Source: Bacteroidota bacterium (GTDB lineage: Bacteria; Bacteroidota; Bacteroidia; Bacteroidales; Prolixibacteraceae). Taken from it: a stretch of DNA of 6,847 nucleotides. Location of the stretch: NCBI GenBank assembly GCA_023412195.1, contig JAEYNZ010000019.1:1-6847 (forward strand), given 5' to 3'. Positions 4,776 to 6,847 of this stretch are shown piece after piece. The notes beneath the pieces are model-generated. The model worked only from the letters and a program-made list of their open reading frames with translations, was not told where the DNA came from and did not search any database. The translations under genes were made by a program, and so were the position numbers. Each line of letters starts with the position of its first letter. Position 1 is the first letter of the stretch.

Positions 4776-6287
4776 ATGAAGCAATTGATCCTACTGCCGT
4801 TCCTGTTTATTATCCTGACTGTTCAGTCACAGCAGGTTTCTCCCAAGTTTGAGTTCCGTGCCGTGTGGGTGGCAACGGTGGCCAATATCGACTGGCCATC
4901 GCAGCCGGGATTGTCGACTGAACAGCAGCAGAAGGAAGCTATTGATATACTGGATATGCACCACAGGCTGGGCATGAATGTCATCATCCTTCAGGTGCGC
5001 CCTGCTGCTGATGCCCTTTATTATTCGGAGATGGAGCCCTGGTCGAGGTATCTGACAGGCACTCCGGGAAAGGCACCAGAACCTTTTTACGACCCGCTTC
5101 AGTTCTGGACCGAGGAATGCCATAAGCGGGGCATGGAACTGCATGCATGGCTTAATCCTTTCAGGGTGGCTTTAAATCACACTCAGCCACTGGCAGGAAA
5201 CCATATTGCCTTTAAGTATCCGGAATGGATTCTTAAGTACGGCAACAGCCTTTATTTCGATCCGGGCCTTCCGCAGGCAAGGGAATTTGTGGCGCAGGTG
5301 GTGGAAGATATTGTTACCCGTTATGATGTGGATGCCATTCATTTCGACGATTATTTCTATCCCTACCCGCTGGCGGAGGATTTCCCCGATACCACATCAT
5401 TTGCCTTTTACAACAGGGGGTTCTTTCCTGAAGACAAGGCCGACTGGCGCCGCGAGAACGTGGATATCATTATCATGAAACTGAATGAGACTATTAAGTC
5501 GGTGAAGCCCTGGGTAAAGTTTGGTATCAGTCCGTTTGGTGTCTGGAGAAATAAGTCAGATGATCCGCGTGGCTCCGATTCAAGGGCAGGTGTCACCAAT
5601 TACGACCACCTTTATGCCAACATCATCAAATGGCAGGAGTACGGCTGGATCGACTATACTCTCCCGCAATTGTACTGGCAGGTTGGCCATCCGCTTGCCG
5701 ATTTTGAGAAACTTGCGCACTGGTGGAAGTATCACACTTACGGAAGGGGCATGTATATCGGGCACGGAGTTTATAAAAACGATCCGGCATCGGATGTAAA
5801 GGCATGGACACTTCCGGGGGAACTTCCAAAGCAGATCAAGTTGCTCAGGGAAATTCCGGGTATCGGGGGTTCGGCATTTTACAGCAGCAAACATTTCAAA
5901 CGCGACCTGATGGGGTTTCAGGACAGCCTCATGTTAAACCTTTACCGTACACCTGCATTGGTGCCACCCATGCCATGGCTTGCAACCGAGGCTCCGCAGC
6001 CTGTGGTCCGTCTTAAGAAGAGTGGTAAAAAAGTTAAATGGAAAGTACGGGAGCCGGTTCACGAACTTGAAAGGCCCCGGCAGTTTGTCATATACCTGAA
6101 CAGGAAGGGGCAGCCATTGAATCCTGAAGACCCGGCATACATCCATGTGATGCCAGGAAAGGATGTGCGGGAGTTCCGTTTCGACAGGCTCAACAGAAAA
6201 AGGGAGAAATATGAAGTTCGCATATCGGTACTTAACCGGCTGAACAATGAAAGCTGGCTGAGTGCACCCGTAAAAATCAAACTTTAA
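4776..6287 (+). CDS. Exported family-10-like glycoside hydrolase (GHL10/DUF187)
   Basis: The protein is a 503-residue exported hydrolase of the GHL10 family (DUF187), whose E. coli member DigH cleaves peptide-free (denuded) peptidoglycan strands. A signal peptide occupies about residues 1-19 (MKQLILLPFLFIILTVQSQ). The TIM-barrel domain follows at about 25-385: FRAVWVATVANIDWPS (27-42), ILQVRPAADALYY (71-83), HAWLNPFR (123-130), IHFDDYFYPYP (188-198, with adjacent acidic D191 and D192 as probable active-site residues), GISPFGVWRN (250-259), LPQLYWQ (296-302) and GGSAFYSSKHF (364-374). Residues ~405-503 look like a beta-sandwich, fibronectin-III-like tail. I chose the ATG at 4776 because the frame's earlier TTG (4752) lies inside the -7 box and would add eight residues before the signal peptide. 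It diverges from the murK-like/murQ pair, which suggests wall-glycan turnover. The substrate is not proven. Confidence 0.93.
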   Translation: MKQLILLPFLFIILTVQSQQVSPKFEFRAVWVATVANIDWPSQPGLSTEQQQKEAIDILDMHHRLGMNVIILQVRPAADALYYSEMEPWSRYLTGTPGKAPEPFYDPLQFWTEECHKRGMELHAWLNPFRVALNHTQPLAGNHIAFKYPEWILKYGNSLYFDPGLPQAREFVAQVVEDIVTRYDVDAIHFDDYFYPYPLAEDFPDTTSFAFYNRGFFPEDKADWRRENVDIIIMKLNETIKSVKPWVKFGISPFGVWRNKSDDPRGSDSRAGVTNYDHLYANIIKWQEYGWIDYTLPQLYWQVGHPLADFEKLAHWWKYHTYGRGMYIGHGVYKNDPASDVKAWTLPGELPKQIKLLREIPGIGGSAFYSSKHFKRDLMGFQDSLMLNLYRTPALVPPMPWLATEAPQPVVRLKKSGKKVKWKVREPVHELERPRQFVIYLNRKGQPLNPEDPAYIHVMPGKDVREFRFDRLNRKREKYEVRISVLNRLNNESWLSAPVKIKL

Positions 6288-6312
6288 TACAACTTCTTTA
6301 AAAACATTTATC

Positions 6313-6320
6313 TAATTTTG
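6313..6320 (+). promoter_or_regulatory. -7 box of the tRNA-Lys gene
   Basis: TAATTTTG matches TAnnTTTG exactly and ends 6 bases before the first base of the tRNA, so the transcript would begin at or within a few bases of the mature 5' end. No TTG occurs at the expected -33 distance. No terminator separates the hydrolase stop (6287) from the tRNA, so read-through could also contribute. Confidence 0.5.
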
Positions 6321-6326
6321 TTGACA

Positions 6327-6399
<73 letters not shown>

Positions 6400-6505
6400 C
6401 TTCTTTGTATCAAAACTAAAGGCGAGCCGAAGGATTTTAATAAAGACTTTGGAGATATAATATATACAGACGCAACTTAGTCAGAACAAGTGGTACATAA
6501 TTCAA

Positions 6506-6826
6506 ATGAAATTTTTAGAATATTTAAAACTTAAATACCGGGCTGGCAGGTATAAATATAGGGGAAATGAATTAAACGTTTTAAAGGGAGGTATTGAGAT
6601 CATAAACAAGTGCAGACCGAAAATTCTCGTTGAAATTGAAGCCCGTCATGTTGGGCAGAGATGTGTTTTGGAGACTTTCAACTTTCTTGAATCTTTGGGT
6701 TACAAGGGATCTCTTCTATTTGGTATGGTAAAGATTCCGTTGTCGGAGTTCTCTTTTGATAAATATCAAAATGCAGATGACAGGAAAAACTATAGCAATA
6801 ACTTTGTATTCGAGCATAAGAAATAG
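6506..6826 (+). pseudogene. C-terminal remnant of an FkbM-family methyltransferase
   Basis: Residues 20-106 match the C-terminal part of FkbM-type SAM-dependent methyltransferases, enzymes often found in glycan and lipid modification loci. GNELNVLKGG (20-29) is the tail of the usual DVEGxExxVLKG motif. It is followed by KILVEIEARH (39-48), FNFLESLGYKG (58-68), PLSEF (78-82) and a YSNNFVFEHKK end (96-106). The whole SAM-binding Rossmann half that should precede this is missing. Residues 1-19 are basic and unlike the family, with YRG where DVEG is expected. The frame upstream reaches a stop at 6458-6460 without picking up more of the domain. Intact members are usually over 200 residues. The break falls near base 6563, shortly after the tRNA, and base composition is more AT-rich than in the hydrolase gene. 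It may still be translated, but cannot be an active methyltransferase alone. Confidence 0.8.
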
Positions 6827-6839
6827 TTTGTTAAACAAA
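6827..6839. repeat. Small palindrome after the FkbM remnant
   Basis: TTTGTT (6827-6832) and AACAAA (6834-6839) are perfect inverted arms around a single A, directly after the stop codon. The AT-only-like stem is too weak for a clear terminator, and the window ends 8 bases later. Confidence 0.3.
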
Positions 6840-6847
6840 TATCAATT

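Noticed and set aside
6411..6418. Exact minus-strand TAnnTTTG (TAGTTTTG) pointing into the tRNA
   Set aside because: It would drive antisense transcription of the tRNA, has no -33 element, and one such match is expected by chance in AT-rich DNA.

Overview
The window looks like chromosomal DNA from a member of the Bacteroidota, probably near the Bacteroidales/Marinilabiliales; I cannot place it more finely. The reasons are: TAnnTTTG-type -7 promoter boxes, starts preceded by A-rich sequence instead of a Shine-Dalgarno, very AT-rich intergenic DNA, a lipoprotein whose mature end is acidic right after the cysteine, and the gene families present.

Layout. Bases 1-294 are an AT-rich leader. Two tandem plus-strand genes follow (295-1833), both encoding exported fasciclin (FAS1) proteins: a two-domain lipoprotein, then a single-domain protein with an ordinary signal peptide. 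The second is a clear duplicate of the first gene's C-terminal domain, and the pair ends at a strong hairpin terminator. A lone plus-strand gene (2036-2536) encodes a beta-rich protein with a C-terminal membrane anchor, similar in layout to LURP-one/tubby-like proteins. A 345-base gene-free stretch (2537-2881) holds a diverged inverted repeat, a bidirectional terminator, two further hairpins and a run of five AAACC repeats. On the minus strand it may encode a small RNA or a long structured 3' UTR.

The centre is a cell-wall amino-sugar recycling locus. On the minus strand a BadF/BcrA-type sugar kinase (murK-like) and murQ overlap by 4 bases. Divergent from them, on plus, is an exported family-10-like glycoside hydrolase (GHL10/DUF187, the family of the E. 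coli denuded-glycan hydrolase DigH). A plausible reading is that the hydrolase cuts peptide-free wall glycan, the kinase phosphorylates the released amino sugars, and MurQ turns MurNAc-6-phosphate into GlcNAc-6-phosphate plus D-lactate. The pieces are standard; the link between the hydrolase and the other two is inferred from position.

After the hydrolase come a tRNA-Lys (anticodon CTT) with its own -7 box, then a truncated FkbM-type methyltransferase remnant that keeps only the C-terminal part of the domain. This looks like a recombination scar beside a tRNA. I see no CRISPR array, complete mobile element or clearly new multi-gene system. The most interesting unexplained piece is the structured stretch at 2700-2870.
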